Origin: Clostridia bacterium
Lineage (GTDB): Bacteria > Bacillota_A > Clostridia > Christensenellales > Aristaeellaceae
Reading direction: 5' to 3'
Assembly: GCA_017464225.1 (NCBI GenBank)
Contig: JAFUDW010000197.1
Coordinates: 1-49,424, forward strand
Length of the DNA stretch: 49,424 nucleotides
The notes under the pieces are model-generated. The model saw nothing but the letters and a program-made list of their open reading frames with translations. It was not told the DNA's origin and did not search any database. Positions 9,240 to 17,751 of the stretch are shown here, piece after piece (the first letter of the stretch is position 1; the number at the start of each line of letters is the position of its first letter). A program made the translations under genes and the position numbers.

Positions 9240-10718
9240 ATGAAGAAAAAGCTATGGTGTTTCCTGCTCCTGCTTTGCCTGCTGCCCTCCTGCGGCCTGG
9301 CCAACGACTCCCTGCCCTATGACTGCTACAACTACGATTACTGGAACAATATCCTGTATACTCCCGCCCCCTACGTGCCCGACGGCAGCATCTCCGGAGC
9401 AAGCCTGCTGTGGGAGGGCGGCGCTCTTGGCGCCTTCCGTTCTCCCCAGGATCTGTGCGTGTCCCCGGAGGGCCGGATATACATTGCCGATACCGGAAAC
9501 AACCGGATCGTCGTGCTCGCCGACGACCTGAAAACAGTCCTGCAGGTCATTGACGGCTTTGAGGCGGAGGGACAGAAGCAAACCTTCTCTTCCCCGTCAG
9601 GCGTGGCAGTATCCCAGAACAGGCAGCTCTACGTGGCCGATTCCCAGAATCACCGCATCGTGGTGCTTGAGCTTGACGGCACGTTTGTAAAATACGTGCA
9701 GAATCCCCAAAGCGAGGTGCTGGACGAAGGATATACCTTTACCCCGCTCAAAGTGTCCGTGGACTACGCCGACCGCGTATACTGCGTCGCGCAGAACATG
9801 TTCCAGGGCATCATGGTATTCACCGCGGAAGGGGATTTTACCGGATTTTTCGGCACCATCAGCGTTAAAATCAGCCTGTGGGAAAAATTCTGGCGCAAAT
9901 TCTCCACCAAAGAGGAGCGCTCCAAGCAGCAGCTCTTCATCCCCACGGAATTCACCGGGATCGACGTGGACGATGAAGGCTTTGTGTACGCCTCCAACAA
10001 GGATACCGAGGGCGTCCAGGCCGTGCGCAGGCTCAACCCCAAGGGACAGGACGTGATCCGGAAGGGACAGAAGGAAAACCTGGGCGGCGACCTGTTCTTT
10101 GGCATGGCTGGAAACTATGCCGGCCCCAGCCAGATCGTGGACGTGGTGTATCGGGATCACGGCATCTATTCCCTGCTGGACGCCAAGCGCGGCCGGATCT
10201 TCACCTATGACCACGAAGGCAACCTGCTTTACATTTTCGGCGGCATCGGCACCCAGGAGGGCACCTTCCGTACCCCCGCCGCCATTGAGCAGTTCGGCAG
10301 CCGGCTGCTGGTGCTGGACTCCCAGCAGGCCAACGTAAACATCTTTGCCGAAACGGAATACGGCGCCCTGATCAACCAGGCCGTCAGCCTGCGGTACAAC
10401 GGCGATGAAGCCCAGGCCGTGCCGCTGTGGAGCGAGGTGCTCCGGCTGGATGAAAACAACGAACTGGCCAACGCCGGCATCGGCAAGGCCTACCTATCCG
10501 CCGGGGATAACGAAAAGGCCATGACCTACCTGCGCCGGGGCATGAACCGGGCGTATTATTCGGTGGCCTTCAAGCGCTGGCGCAATGAAGCGCTGCGGGA
10601 TAATATCAGCTACCTTCTGACGGGGCTGATCGTGCTGATCGCTTTGATCGTCCTGACGCGGCGCGTGATCCTGCCCAGGCGGGCGTCCAAGCGGAAAGAA
10701 AGGGGGCAGGCGGCATGA
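9240..10718 (+). CDS. Exported NHL-repeat and TPR protein with C-terminal membrane segment (492 aa)
   Basis: A signal peptide (MKKKLWCFLLLLCLLPSC) is followed by an NHL-type beta-propeller at about 50-370; repeats are visible as FRSPQDLCVSPEGRIYIADTGNNRIVVL, FSSPSGVAVSQNRQLYVADSQNHRIVVLE and similar strands. Next comes a TPR-like pair of helices (AVPLWSEVLRLDENNELANAGIGKAYLSAGDNEKAM) and one membrane helix near the C terminus followed by basic residues. LPSC resembles a loose lipobox. The ATG at 9240 has AAGGGGG upstream. The protein probably sits outside the cell, tethered at its C terminus, as a scaffold for neighbouring transporter proteins. That role is inference; the NHL and TPR features are visible. 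Confidence 0.82.
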   Translation: MKKKLWCFLLLLCLLPSCGLANDSLPYDCYNYDYWNNILYTPAPYVPDGSISGASLLWEGGALGAFRSPQDLCVSPEGRIYIADTGNNRIVVLADDLKTVLQVIDGFEAEGQKQTFSSPSGVAVSQNRQLYVADSQNHRIVVLELDGTFVKYVQNPQSEVLDEGYTFTPLKVSVDYADRVYCVAQNMFQGIMVFTAEGDFTGFFGTISVKISLWEKFWRKFSTKEERSKQQLFIPTEFTGIDVDDEGFVYASNKDTEGVQAVRRLNPKGQDVIRKGQKENLGGDLFFGMAGNYAGPSQIVDVVYRDHGIYSLLDAKRGRIFTYDHEGNLLYIFGGIGTQEGTFRTPAAIEQFGSRLLVLDSQQANVNIFAETEYGALINQAVSLRYNGDEAQAVPLWSEVLRLDENNELANAGIGKAYLSAGDNEKAMTYLRRGMNRAYYSVAFKRWRNEALRDNISYLLTGLIVLIALIVLTRRVILPRRASKRKERGQAA

Positions 10719-11350
10719 AAAAAGGGCTTTTGAGCAAGGAAAAGTGGAAGTACCTTTTCTATACGGTGAGTCACCCCAACGACGGCTTTTACTGGATCCG
10801 CCACCAGGAAAGGGGCAGCGTGGCCATCGCCGTGCTGCTTGTGATCCTCTACGCGGTATGCTTTTCCCTGAACAGAATCTATGCCAGCTTTGTGGTCAAC
10901 GATATTGAGCCCCGGACGGTAAATTCAGTGGCCGAATTGGGCGGCGTAATCGCCCTGTATCTGGTGCTCTGCGTGGGCAACTGGTCCGTTACATGCCTGA
11001 TGGACGGCGAGGGCAGATTCAAGGATATCGTCATCGCCATCGGCTATTCCATGCTGCCCATTATCGTCACCACCGTTCTCGCCACGCTGATCTCCCAGGG
11101 AGTCGCGGAAAACGAGGAGGCCTTCTATTCCATCCTGATGGGCGTGGGGACGGCCTATACGGTGATCATGATGCTGATCGGCATCATGCAGATCCACAAT
11201 TACACCCTGGGAAAAACGCTGGTCACGCTGTTTTTGACCATTCTGGCCGTGCTGATCATCATTTTCCTGGCCCTGCTGGTGATCAACTTCATCACCCAGG
11301 TGTATAGCTTCCTGAGAAGCATATACATCGAACTGATTTTCCGCTTTTGA
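10715..11350 (+). CDS. Yip1-family-like integral membrane protein (211 aa)
   Basis: The start overlaps the preceding stop in an ATGA junction, so the two are coupled. About five hydrophobic segments are visible between residues 28 and 200 (AIAVLLVILYAVCFSL, GVIALYLVLCVGNW, MLPIIVTTVLATLI, YTVIMMLIGIMQI, LFLTILAVLIIIFLALLVINFI). The pattern, with the polar GEGRFKDIVIAIGYSMLPIIV segment, fits the bacterial Yip1 family. Function is unknown; by position it may help assemble or localise the transporter A complex. Confidence 0.75.
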   Translation: MKKGLLSKEKWKYLFYTVSHPNDGFYWIRHQERGSVAIAVLLVILYAVCFSLNRIYASFVVNDIEPRTVNSVAELGGVIALYLVLCVGNWSVTCLMDGEGRFKDIVIAIGYSMLPIIVTTVLATLISQGVAENEEAFYSILMGVGTAYTVIMMLIGIMQIHNYTLGKTLVTLFLTILAVLIIIFLALLVINFITQVYSFLRSIYIELIFRF

Positions 11351-11366
11351 GAGGAGGGACGGCAGC

Positions 11367-13961
11367 ATGCAAAACACAGAAAAAGCAGCGCGTCTCTCTT
11401 CCCGCGCGAAGTGGGTCCTGCGGGGCCTTCTGGTCCTGATCCTCCTGGCTGTGGGGGCCGTGATCCTCTGGTATATGCTCCATTTCAGAAATTACAACGC
11501 CTACAAGGGCATCATCCTGGAGCCGCAGGCTTATACAGAGGGCGAAAAATTTGTTCCCTTCAAGGATGAACTGAAGGCTGTGCCGGGCTTCGCGCTGGCC
11601 GCGGAAAACGACCGCGCGGCGCTGTACCTCAAGGAGAGCACGGCGGAGGTGGCGCTGTATGACAAAACCAGCGGCAAAACCTTCTACTCCAATCCCCAGG
11701 ACGCGGACCGCGATCCCGTGGCGAAGTCCACCAACCTGGAAAACCTCAAAAGCCAATTCATCCTCAGCTATCTGGACGCGAACGCCAAGGAGGGTACCGC
11801 CTGGAGCTCCTACGCAAAATCGGTTGCCAACGGCCAGATTTCCTATGAGTCCATCGAAAACGGCGTTCGGGCCGTTTACAGCCTGTCCAACGAAAAGATC
11901 ATGCTGGTGCCCGACCTGCTGACGCAGGAATGGTACGGCGTCATTTCCGAAAGCGGCAAGAAGCAGGCGGCCAAATCCTACGCGCTCAACGAGGAAACCG
12001 GCCTGTACGAAATCAAGACCCAGGGCGTCACGGCGCGCCACCGCCAGCAGATCGACGCGGACGCAAGGAGCGCGGGCTTCACCATGGCGGATTTTGAGGA
12101 GATGCAGGCCCTGCGCGCGGCGGAGGAGGAAGGAGAAGCGGCGGAAACGCTTTCCTTTACCATCACGCTGGATTGGACGCTGACGCCGGATGGCGCGCAG
12201 GTCACCCTTCCCTATGAGGGACTGGGCGAGTTTGGCAACGGCCAGATCCGCGCCATCCAGCTGCTGCCCTTCTTTGGCGCCGCCGGCGCCCAGGAAAAAG
12301 GCGATCTGGTGGTACCCGAGGGCAGCGGCGCGCTGATCCATTTCAACAACGGCAAGAGCGCTTCCCCCCAGTACAACAAAAACATCTATGATCTGGATCT
12401 GGTGGACAGCGATTTTACCGCCACCCAGAACCAGCAAACGGCGCGGCTGGCGCTCTATGGGATCTGCCGGGAGGATTCCTCCCTGTTGGTCACCTGCGAA
12501 AGAGGCGCGTCGCTGGCCAGCATCGTGGCCGACGTATCGGGCCGGAACAACAGCTATAATTACGCCTATTTCGCCTTTGCCCTGCGCCGCACGGACACCC
12601 TGGTCCTATCGGGCGAAAGCGTGATCGTGGCCGAAAAGGACCTCTATCCCGTGGATTGCGCCGTGCGCTATACCCTGCTGGGCGAGGAAAACCTGGGCTT
12701 TTCCGGCATCGCCCGGGCGTACCGTCAGCGCCTGACATCCGCGGGCGTCCTGGCGCCGGAAAGCGGCGCCGCCGGGGATATCCCCTTCTATTACGACGTG
12801 ATCAGCGGCGTAAAGGAAACGGCGCACTGGCTGGGCGTCCAGTATCTCCGGGTGCTGCCCATGACCACCTTCGCCCAGGCGGAGGACATGATCACCGAGT
12901 TCAAGCACCAGGGCATCACCAATCAGCGTATGAACCTGCAGGGCTGGATGAACGGCGGCTATTACCATCATCCGGTGAACAGCATAAAGGTGCTGCGTCA
13001 ATTGGGCGGCGAAAAAGGGCTCAGGAGCCTGCTGGATACCATGCGGCGCAGCGGCGGCGCCGTCTATCCGGACGCAGCGCTGCAAAAGATCTCCGATATC
13101 GCCAAAGGCTTTATCGCCAGCGAGGAGGCCTCCCGCTACTATGCCCAGGGCTATGTGGTGAACCTGGCCCGGATCAGCCCTGTGTCCCTGCGCCGTACGG
13201 GTACGATGGGATACAGGGAGCTGGGCTTTAAGCTCCTCTCCCCCAAATTCCTGCCCCGGTACGCTCAGCATCTGGCGGAGGAGGCGGACGGCCTGGGGCT
13301 CCAGACCCTGTCCCTCCGGGATTTGGCCGACGAACTGCATGCCGATAAACGCCGCACCAACGTGATAAACCGCGAGCAAGCCCTTGATCTGGTAAAGGAC
13401 GCCTTCCAAACCGTCAGCGGGGAAAGCCGGGAACTGCTCGTATCGGGCGGCAACGATTACAGCTTCCCCTATGCGCGGCATGTGCTCAACGCGCCCATCC
13501 AAACCACGCCCTTCCCCCTGCTGGATGAGCAGGTGCCGCTATGGGAAATGATCGTGCACGGCTCCATCGATTACGCGGGCAGCGCCATCAACATGACCCA
13601 GAGCGAAGACCGGCGGACAGATCTGCTGCATCTGATCGATTACGGCGCGTCCGTGCATTACGCCTTCACCTGGCAGGATGCGGCGGAAATGAAATACACC
13701 GGTCTCAACAGCCAATACGCCACCACTTTTTCCTCCTGGAAGGATCAGGCGGCGGCGGATTACAGCTTTGTGAACGGCGCGCTCCGGCAGGTATCCGGCG
13801 CGGCCATGACGTCCTACGAGCGGCTGAGCGATACCCTGACCCGCAGCGAGTATTCCAACGGCGCGCGCATCTACGTGAACATGGGCGGCCAGCCGGTCCA
13901 GGCGGAGGGGCATACCGTGGAAGCGCTCGATTACCTGGTTGTTGGGGGTGAAGCACAGTGA
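11367..13961 (+). CDS. DUF5696-type membrane-anchored extracellular protein (864 aa)
   Basis: One membrane helix lies near the N terminus (about 18-40) after a basic stretch, and the remaining 820 residues are soluble and presumably outside. The middle has strand-rich segments (TAEVALYDKTSGKTFYSNP, FTITLDWTLTPDGAQVTLPYEG), and the second half resembles a TIM-barrel-like fold (FKHQGITNQRMNLQGWMNGGYYHHP, MTQSEDRRTDLLHLIDYGASVHYAFTWQDAAEM). It matches my memory of the DUF5696 family, found with sugar ABC transporters in Paenibacillus and Clostridia. A hydrolase role is possible from the barrel-like half but no catalytic pair can be named. Its stop overlaps the next permease. Confidence 0.75.
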   Translation: MQNTEKAARLSSRAKWVLRGLLVLILLAVGAVILWYMLHFRNYNAYKGIILEPQAYTEGEKFVPFKDELKAVPGFALAAENDRAALYLKESTAEVALYDKTSGKTFYSNPQDADRDPVAKSTNLENLKSQFILSYLDANAKEGTAWSSYAKSVANGQISYESIENGVRAVYSLSNEKIMLVPDLLTQEWYGVISESGKKQAAKSYALNEETGLYEIKTQGVTARHRQQIDADARSAGFTMADFEEMQALRAAEEEGEAAETLSFTITLDWTLTPDGAQVTLPYEGLGEFGNGQIRAIQLLPFFGAAGAQEKGDLVVPEGSGALIHFNNGKSASPQYNKNIYDLDLVDSDFTATQNQQTARLALYGICREDSSLLVTCERGASLASIVADVSGRNNSYNYAYFAFALRRTDTLVLSGESVIVAEKDLYPVDCAVRYTLLGEENLGFSGIARAYRQRLTSAGVLAPESGAAGDIPFYYDVISGVKETAHWLGVQYLRVLPMTTFAQAEDMITEFKHQGITNQRMNLQGWMNGGYYHHPVNSIKVLRQLGGEKGLRSLLDTMRRSGGAVYPDAALQKISDIAKGFIASEEASRYYAQGYVVNLARISPVSLRRTGTMGYRELGFKLLSPKFLPRYAQHLAEEADGLGLQTLSLRDLADELHADKRRTNVINREQALDLVKDAFQTVSGESRELLVSGGNDYSFPYARHVLNAPIQTTPFPLLDEQVPLWEMIVHGSIDYAGSAINMTQSEDRRTDLLHLIDYGASVHYAFTWQDAAEMKYTGLNSQYATTFSSWKDQAAADYSFVNGALRQVSGAAMTSYERLSDTLTRSEYSNGARIYVNMGGQPVQAEGHTVEALDYLVVGGEAQ

Positions 13962-14881
13962 CGGTCCAGCCAAAGAAAAAAAGATTCCGCATCACCTACG
14001 AGCAGCGGAACGCGCTGCGCGGGTACGGCTTTATCCTGCCCTGGCTCATCGGCTTTCTGATATTCTATTTGGGCTGCCTGATCCAATTGGGCCGGTTCAG
14101 CGTGATGGATATCAAGATCGACGCCGCCACCGGCACCCGCATCGATACCTTTGTAAAGTTTGACAACTTCGTGACCGCCTTCACCGCCCATGCCAGCTTC
14201 AAACAGGTGCTCACCTCCTCCCTGCTGGATATGGTGATCGACCTGCCCCTGATCATCTTCTTCAGCCTCTTTGTAGCGCTGCTCCTGAACCGCAAATTCC
14301 GGGGCCGCGCCCTGGTGCGCGCCATCTTTTTCCTGCCCATCATCCTGAGCGCAGACGCCGTGGGCGCCGCCATCACCCGCGCCACAGAGCTGATGAACAA
14401 CGGCGTATCCGCCCAGGCGGCGGAGATGGCCGGGGGCGGAGCGGTTTCGGTAAGCTATTACATCGCGCTCTTCGGCGATCTGGCCCTGCCTCCCGCAGTG
14501 CTGGAATATCTGGTAGGCGCTGTCAACCGCATCGCCAGCATCATCCAGGGCTCCGGCGTGCAGATCATCCTGTTCATCGCCGCCCTGCAGTCCATTCCGG
14601 GCTCCCTGTACGAGGTGGCCAGGATCGAAGGCGCCACCGGCTATGAAACGCTGTGGAAGGTGACGGTGCCCATGGTGATGCCGCACATCATCACCAATAC
14701 CATTTACACCCTGGTGGACCGCTTTACCACCAGCGGCGTGATGCGCCTGGCCAATGAGACCTACCAGAAATACAATTACGGCCTGTCCTCGGTGTTCTCC
14801 CTGGTGTCCACCGTTGCCACCATCATGATCCTGGGCTTGATCGTATACCTGCTCAACAAGCGCGCGTTCTATTACAACTAA
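13958..14881 (+). CDS. Sugar ABC transporter permease (MalF/LplB type), system B
   Basis: Translation starts at a GTG overlapping the previous stop (GTGA). The 307-residue protein has six hydrophobic segments and the EAA loop VARIEGATGYETLWKVTVPM. It pairs with the following permease as importer B, whose binding protein is most likely encoded at 17752. Confidence 0.9.
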   Translation: MTVQPKKKRFRITYEQRNALRGYGFILPWLIGFLIFYLGCLIQLGRFSVMDIKIDAATGTRIDTFVKFDNFVTAFTAHASFKQVLTSSLLDMVIDLPLIIFFSLFVALLLNRKFRGRALVRAIFFLPIILSADAVGAAITRATELMNNGVSAQAAEMAGGGAVSVSYYIALFGDLALPPAVLEYLVGAVNRIASIIQGSGVQIILFIAALQSIPGSLYEVARIEGATGYETLWKVTVPMVMPHIITNTIYTLVDRFTTSGVMRLANETYQKYNYGLSSVFSLVSTVATIMILGLIVYLLNKRAFYYN

Positions 14882-14893
14882 GGAGGAGAGAAC

Positions 14894-15865
14894 ATGGATA
14901 AACCGCAAAGGAAAGCCAATTTCTGGCAGGCGTTTCGTTCCTCCGCCAGGTATATGGATCAGCAGAGCCGCGCCGTGAACGGTGTCAAAAACACGCTGCT
15001 GGGCATCTTCCGCTTCATCATCATCGTGGGCATCAGCTATGTGATCCTGGCGCCCGTCATCGGCATCATTGCCAATTCCTTCTTCTCCCGCCAGGATTCC
15101 ATCAACCCCATGGTGTTTACCATCCCCATCAATCCCACGCTGGACCGCTACAGGATGGCCATCAAGTACCTCAACTATCTGCCCATCCTGGGCAGGACGC
15201 TGGCGTACGTGCTGGGGGTCACGCTGATCCAGCTGCTGGTATGCTCCATGGTGGGCTACGGCTTTGCCCGCTATCAGTTTCCCCTCAAAAAGCTGCTGTT
15301 CGGGTTCGTGGTGGTCATGATCGTCGTGCCGCTCAACACCATCCAGTTCCCGCTGTACATGACCTTCCGCTACTTCGGCATTGGCGACCACACGGTCAAC
15401 CTGCTGAAAACCCCCTGGCCCACGATCATTCTTTCGCTGTTTGGCTGCGGCTTGCGCTCGGGCCTGTACATCTACATCTTCAACCAGTTTTTCCGCGGCC
15501 TGCCCAAGGAGATCGAGGAAGCGGCGCTGGTCGACGGCGCGGGCTCCTGGTACACCTACTTCAATATCATGCTGCCCAATGCCGCGCCCGCCCTGATCAC
15601 CGTGGCTGTGTTCTCCATCGTATGGCAGTACAACGATTCCTTCTTCGCCAACACCTTCAATATTTCCGATTCCCTCATCCTCACCAGAAGGCTGGATTCG
15701 CTGATCAACCTGATTTCAAACGCGGAAAAGATCCTCACGATCAGCGAACAGCAGCTGTACTTTGACGCGGGCGTCGTCCTGGTGCTCCTGCCCGTCGTCC
15801 TCATTTACCTGGTGCTGCAGCGCCGCTTTATCGAGGGCGTGGAACGCTCCGGTATCGTGGGCTGA
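14894..15865 (+). CDS. Sugar ABC transporter permease (MalG/YtcP type), system B
   Basis: The 323-residue protein has six predicted membrane segments and the EAA motif EEAALVDGAGSWYTYFNIMLP. AGGAGGAG lies 6 bases before the ATG. It follows its partner permease by 12 bases. The C-terminal QRRFIEGVERSGIVG tail is typical of this subfamily. Confidence 0.92.
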   Translation: MDKPQRKANFWQAFRSSARYMDQQSRAVNGVKNTLLGIFRFIIIVGISYVILAPVIGIIANSFFSRQDSINPMVFTIPINPTLDRYRMAIKYLNYLPILGRTLAYVLGVTLIQLLVCSMVGYGFARYQFPLKKLLFGFVVVMIVVPLNTIQFPLYMTFRYFGIGDHTVNLLKTPWPTIILSLFGCGLRSGLYIYIFNQFFRGLPKEIEEAALVDGAGSWYTYFNIMLPNAAPALITVAVFSIVWQYNDSFFANTFNISDSLILTRRLDSLINLISNAEKILTISEQQLYFDAGVVLVLLPVVLIYLVLQRRFIEGVERSGIVG

Positions 15866-15924
15866 CGGCCATTCCATTGTTTCTCTGCCCAGCGATTGGG
15901 CAAAAAATAAAAGGAGGTATCCCC

Positions 15925-17658
15925 ATGAGAAAATTCCTTTCCTGGCTGCTGATTGCCGCGCTGGCGATCAGCATGTGCGCGCTTGCCTCGGCGGAAACTG
16001 CGGCGGCGGACAAAATTGATTTTGCCGATGGCGCTTTCGGTTTCCTGGGCCTTTCAACAGCCAAGGGCAACGCGGACGCCGCGACCGAGCTGTCCGTTGT
16101 GGATTATAACGGCGGCAAAGCGCTGAAGATCGTGTCCAAGGGCAAAGCGCCCTATGTGGCCTTCAATATCGAGGGCCTGCTGGGCGATAAACTGGCCAAC
16201 GTGCGCGCTGTCAGCGCCACCTTCGGCATCGACGAAGCCGGCCCCGACGGCAAGTTCTATGCCGCCTCCGGCGTGGTGTATACCTATACGGGCGAGGACA
16301 ACGCCGAAGTCAAGCATGACTGGAGCGTTTACCTGGCCAAGAAGAATCCCCGCACCATCGTGACCAAGTTCGGCGAGGACGAAGTTTTCGTGCCCGGCAT
16401 GAACAACATCCTGGTCATCTCCAAGGAAACCGACAACTGCCAGACCGCCACCGGCGAGCCCGTGGCAATGTATCTGACGGATATCCAGTTCCTGGACGTG
16501 GAGGGCGCTGCCCTGCCCGTGGATTTGACCGCGGAATACAAGGCCGCCGAAACCGGCCGCGACAACTCCAACCTCTTCGCCCTGTCCAACCCCGTTGCGT
16601 TCGAGGGCTTTGAAACCACCGGCGGCGCCTGGGGTCAGAACGGCTTTGACTGGGATCCCGCTGTGCTGGAAGCGCTGGAGCCCGGCTCGGTGCTGGAGAT
16701 CGAATATGAATCCGAGGACGGCAGCATGTGGGTCGTGTTCCCCGACGCCGCCGCCGGCTGGAGCCGCATCGCCCAGGGCGAAGCCTACATCAACGGCAGC
16801 AAGAACATCGCCCAGATCACCTATGACCAGATCGTGGCGGTCGTCGGCGAAGACAAGACGGCCTGGGGCGGCCGCCTGCAGTGCGAGGCCCAGACTGACT
16901 GGACCGTGTACTCCGTCAAGGTCGGCGCCTGCGGCCACTATGTGACGCTGGCGAACGCCGTGGAATTCCCCGGCTTTGAAACCACCGGCAGCGCCTGGGG
17001 CCAGGATGGCTTTGACTGGGATCCCGCCGTGCTGGAAGCCCTGGTGCCCGGTTCCGCCATCGAAGTGACCTTTGAATCCGCGGACGACACCATGTGGGTC
17101 GTGTTCCCCGACGCCGCCGCCGGCTGGAGCCGCATCGCCCAGGGCGCTGCCGCCATCCAGGACGGCAAGGCCTACATCACCTATGACCAAATCGTGGCCG
17201 TGGTGGGCGAGGATCAGTCCGCTTGGGGCGGCCGCCTGCAGTGCGAAGCCCAGACTGATTGGGCCGTGTACAGCGTGCGCGTCGGCCAGCTGGAGGAGCT
17301 GCCCGCCGTCAATAAGACCGTGGAATTCCCCGGTTTTGAAACCACCGGCGGCGCTTGGGGCCAGAATGGCTTTGACTGGGACGCTTCCGTGCTGGAAGCC
17401 CTGGTGCCCGGTTCCGTGCTGATCGTGAACTTTGAATCCGAAGACAACACCATGTGGGTGGTCTTCCCCGACGCCGCCGCCGGCTGGAGCCGCATCGCTC
17501 AGGGCGCTGCCGTCATCAACGGCGGCAAGGCCTACATCACCTATGACCAGATCGTATCCGTGGTGGGCGAGGATCAATCCGCCTGGGGCGGCCGCCTGCA
17601 GTGCGAGGCCCAGACCGATTGGACGGTATACGGCGTGGCTGTCGGCCAGGCCAAGTAA
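15925..17658 (+). CDS. Secreted protein with three tandem beta-sandwich-like (CBM-like) repeats (577 aa)
   Basis: The ATG at 15925 is set by AAGGAGG 8 bases upstream and opens a clear signal peptide ending near ALASA. A strand-rich domain (about 30-215) is followed by three nearly identical repeats of about 115-120 residues. Each contains GFETTG.AWGQ.GFDWD, MWVVFPDAAAGWSRIAQG, ITYDQIV.VVGED and AWGGRLQCEAQTDW. The invariant aromatic residues (Trp, Tyr, Phe) are what a carbohydrate-binding surface would need. No catalytic signature, membrane anchor or sorting motif is visible. The gene lies between permease pair B and its binding protein, so it may be a secreted polysaccharide-capturing protein. 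I cannot assign a CBM family; the fold is inferred. Confidence 0.75.
   Translation: MRKFLSWLLIAALAISMCALASAETAAADKIDFADGAFGFLGLSTAKGNADAATELSVVDYNGGKALKIVSKGKAPYVAFNIEGLLGDKLANVRAVSATFGIDEAGPDGKFYAASGVVYTYTGEDNAEVKHDWSVYLAKKNPRTIVTKFGEDEVFVPGMNNILVISKETDNCQTATGEPVAMYLTDIQFLDVEGAALPVDLTAEYKAAETGRDNSNLFALSNPVAFEGFETTGGAWGQNGFDWDPAVLEALEPGSVLEIEYESEDGSMWVVFPDAAAGWSRIAQGEAYINGSKNIAQITYDQIVAVVGEDKTAWGGRLQCEAQTDWTVYSVKVGACGHYVTLANAVEFPGFETTGSAWGQDGFDWDPAVLEALVPGSAIEVTFESADDTMWVVFPDAAAGWSRIAQGAAAIQDGKAYITYDQIVAVVGEDQSAWGGRLQCEAQTDWAVYSVRVGQLEELPAVNKTVEFPGFETTGGAWGQNGFDWDASVLEALVPGSVLIVNFESEDNTMWVVFPDAAAGWSRIAQGAAVINGGKAYITYDQIVSVVGEDQSAWGGRLQCEAQTDWTVYGVAVGQAK
16594..17652 (+). repeat. Three tandem intragenic repeats, period 360-366 bases
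   Basis: Units begin at 16594, 16960 and 17320, at the codons before FE(G/P)GFETTG or FPGFETTG. The first spacing is 366 and the second 360 bases. Units 2 and 3 are closest at the nucleotide level, and long blocks such as the segment encoding WVVFPDAAAGWSRIAQG are almost identical in all three, which suggests recent duplication or gene conversion. Confidence 0.9.
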
Positions 17659-17682
17659 GCCTTCTCCCCCATCTTTGCATGT

Positions 17683-17706
17683 CCCGCCGTCCCGCGCGGC
17701 GGCGGG
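17683..17706 (+). terminator. Intercistronic GC-rich hairpin
   Basis: Arms CCCGCCG (17683-17689) and CGGCGGG (17700-17706) form a strong stem in the 93-base gap between the triple-repeat gene and the following solute-binding protein. There is no T run, so it is more likely an mRNA-processing or 3'-end-protecting hairpin than a strong terminator. Such hairpins can raise the level of one cistron within an operon. Confidence 0.5.
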
Positions 17707-17751
17707 CATCATGAAACAGCATGACTCAACAATCATAAGGAGGATAATTCA

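Noticed and set aside
7362..15865. An ABC transporter ATPase in the mannan locus
   Set aside because: No Walker A or signature motif is found in any frame here; the importers probably share a distant MsmK-type ATPase.
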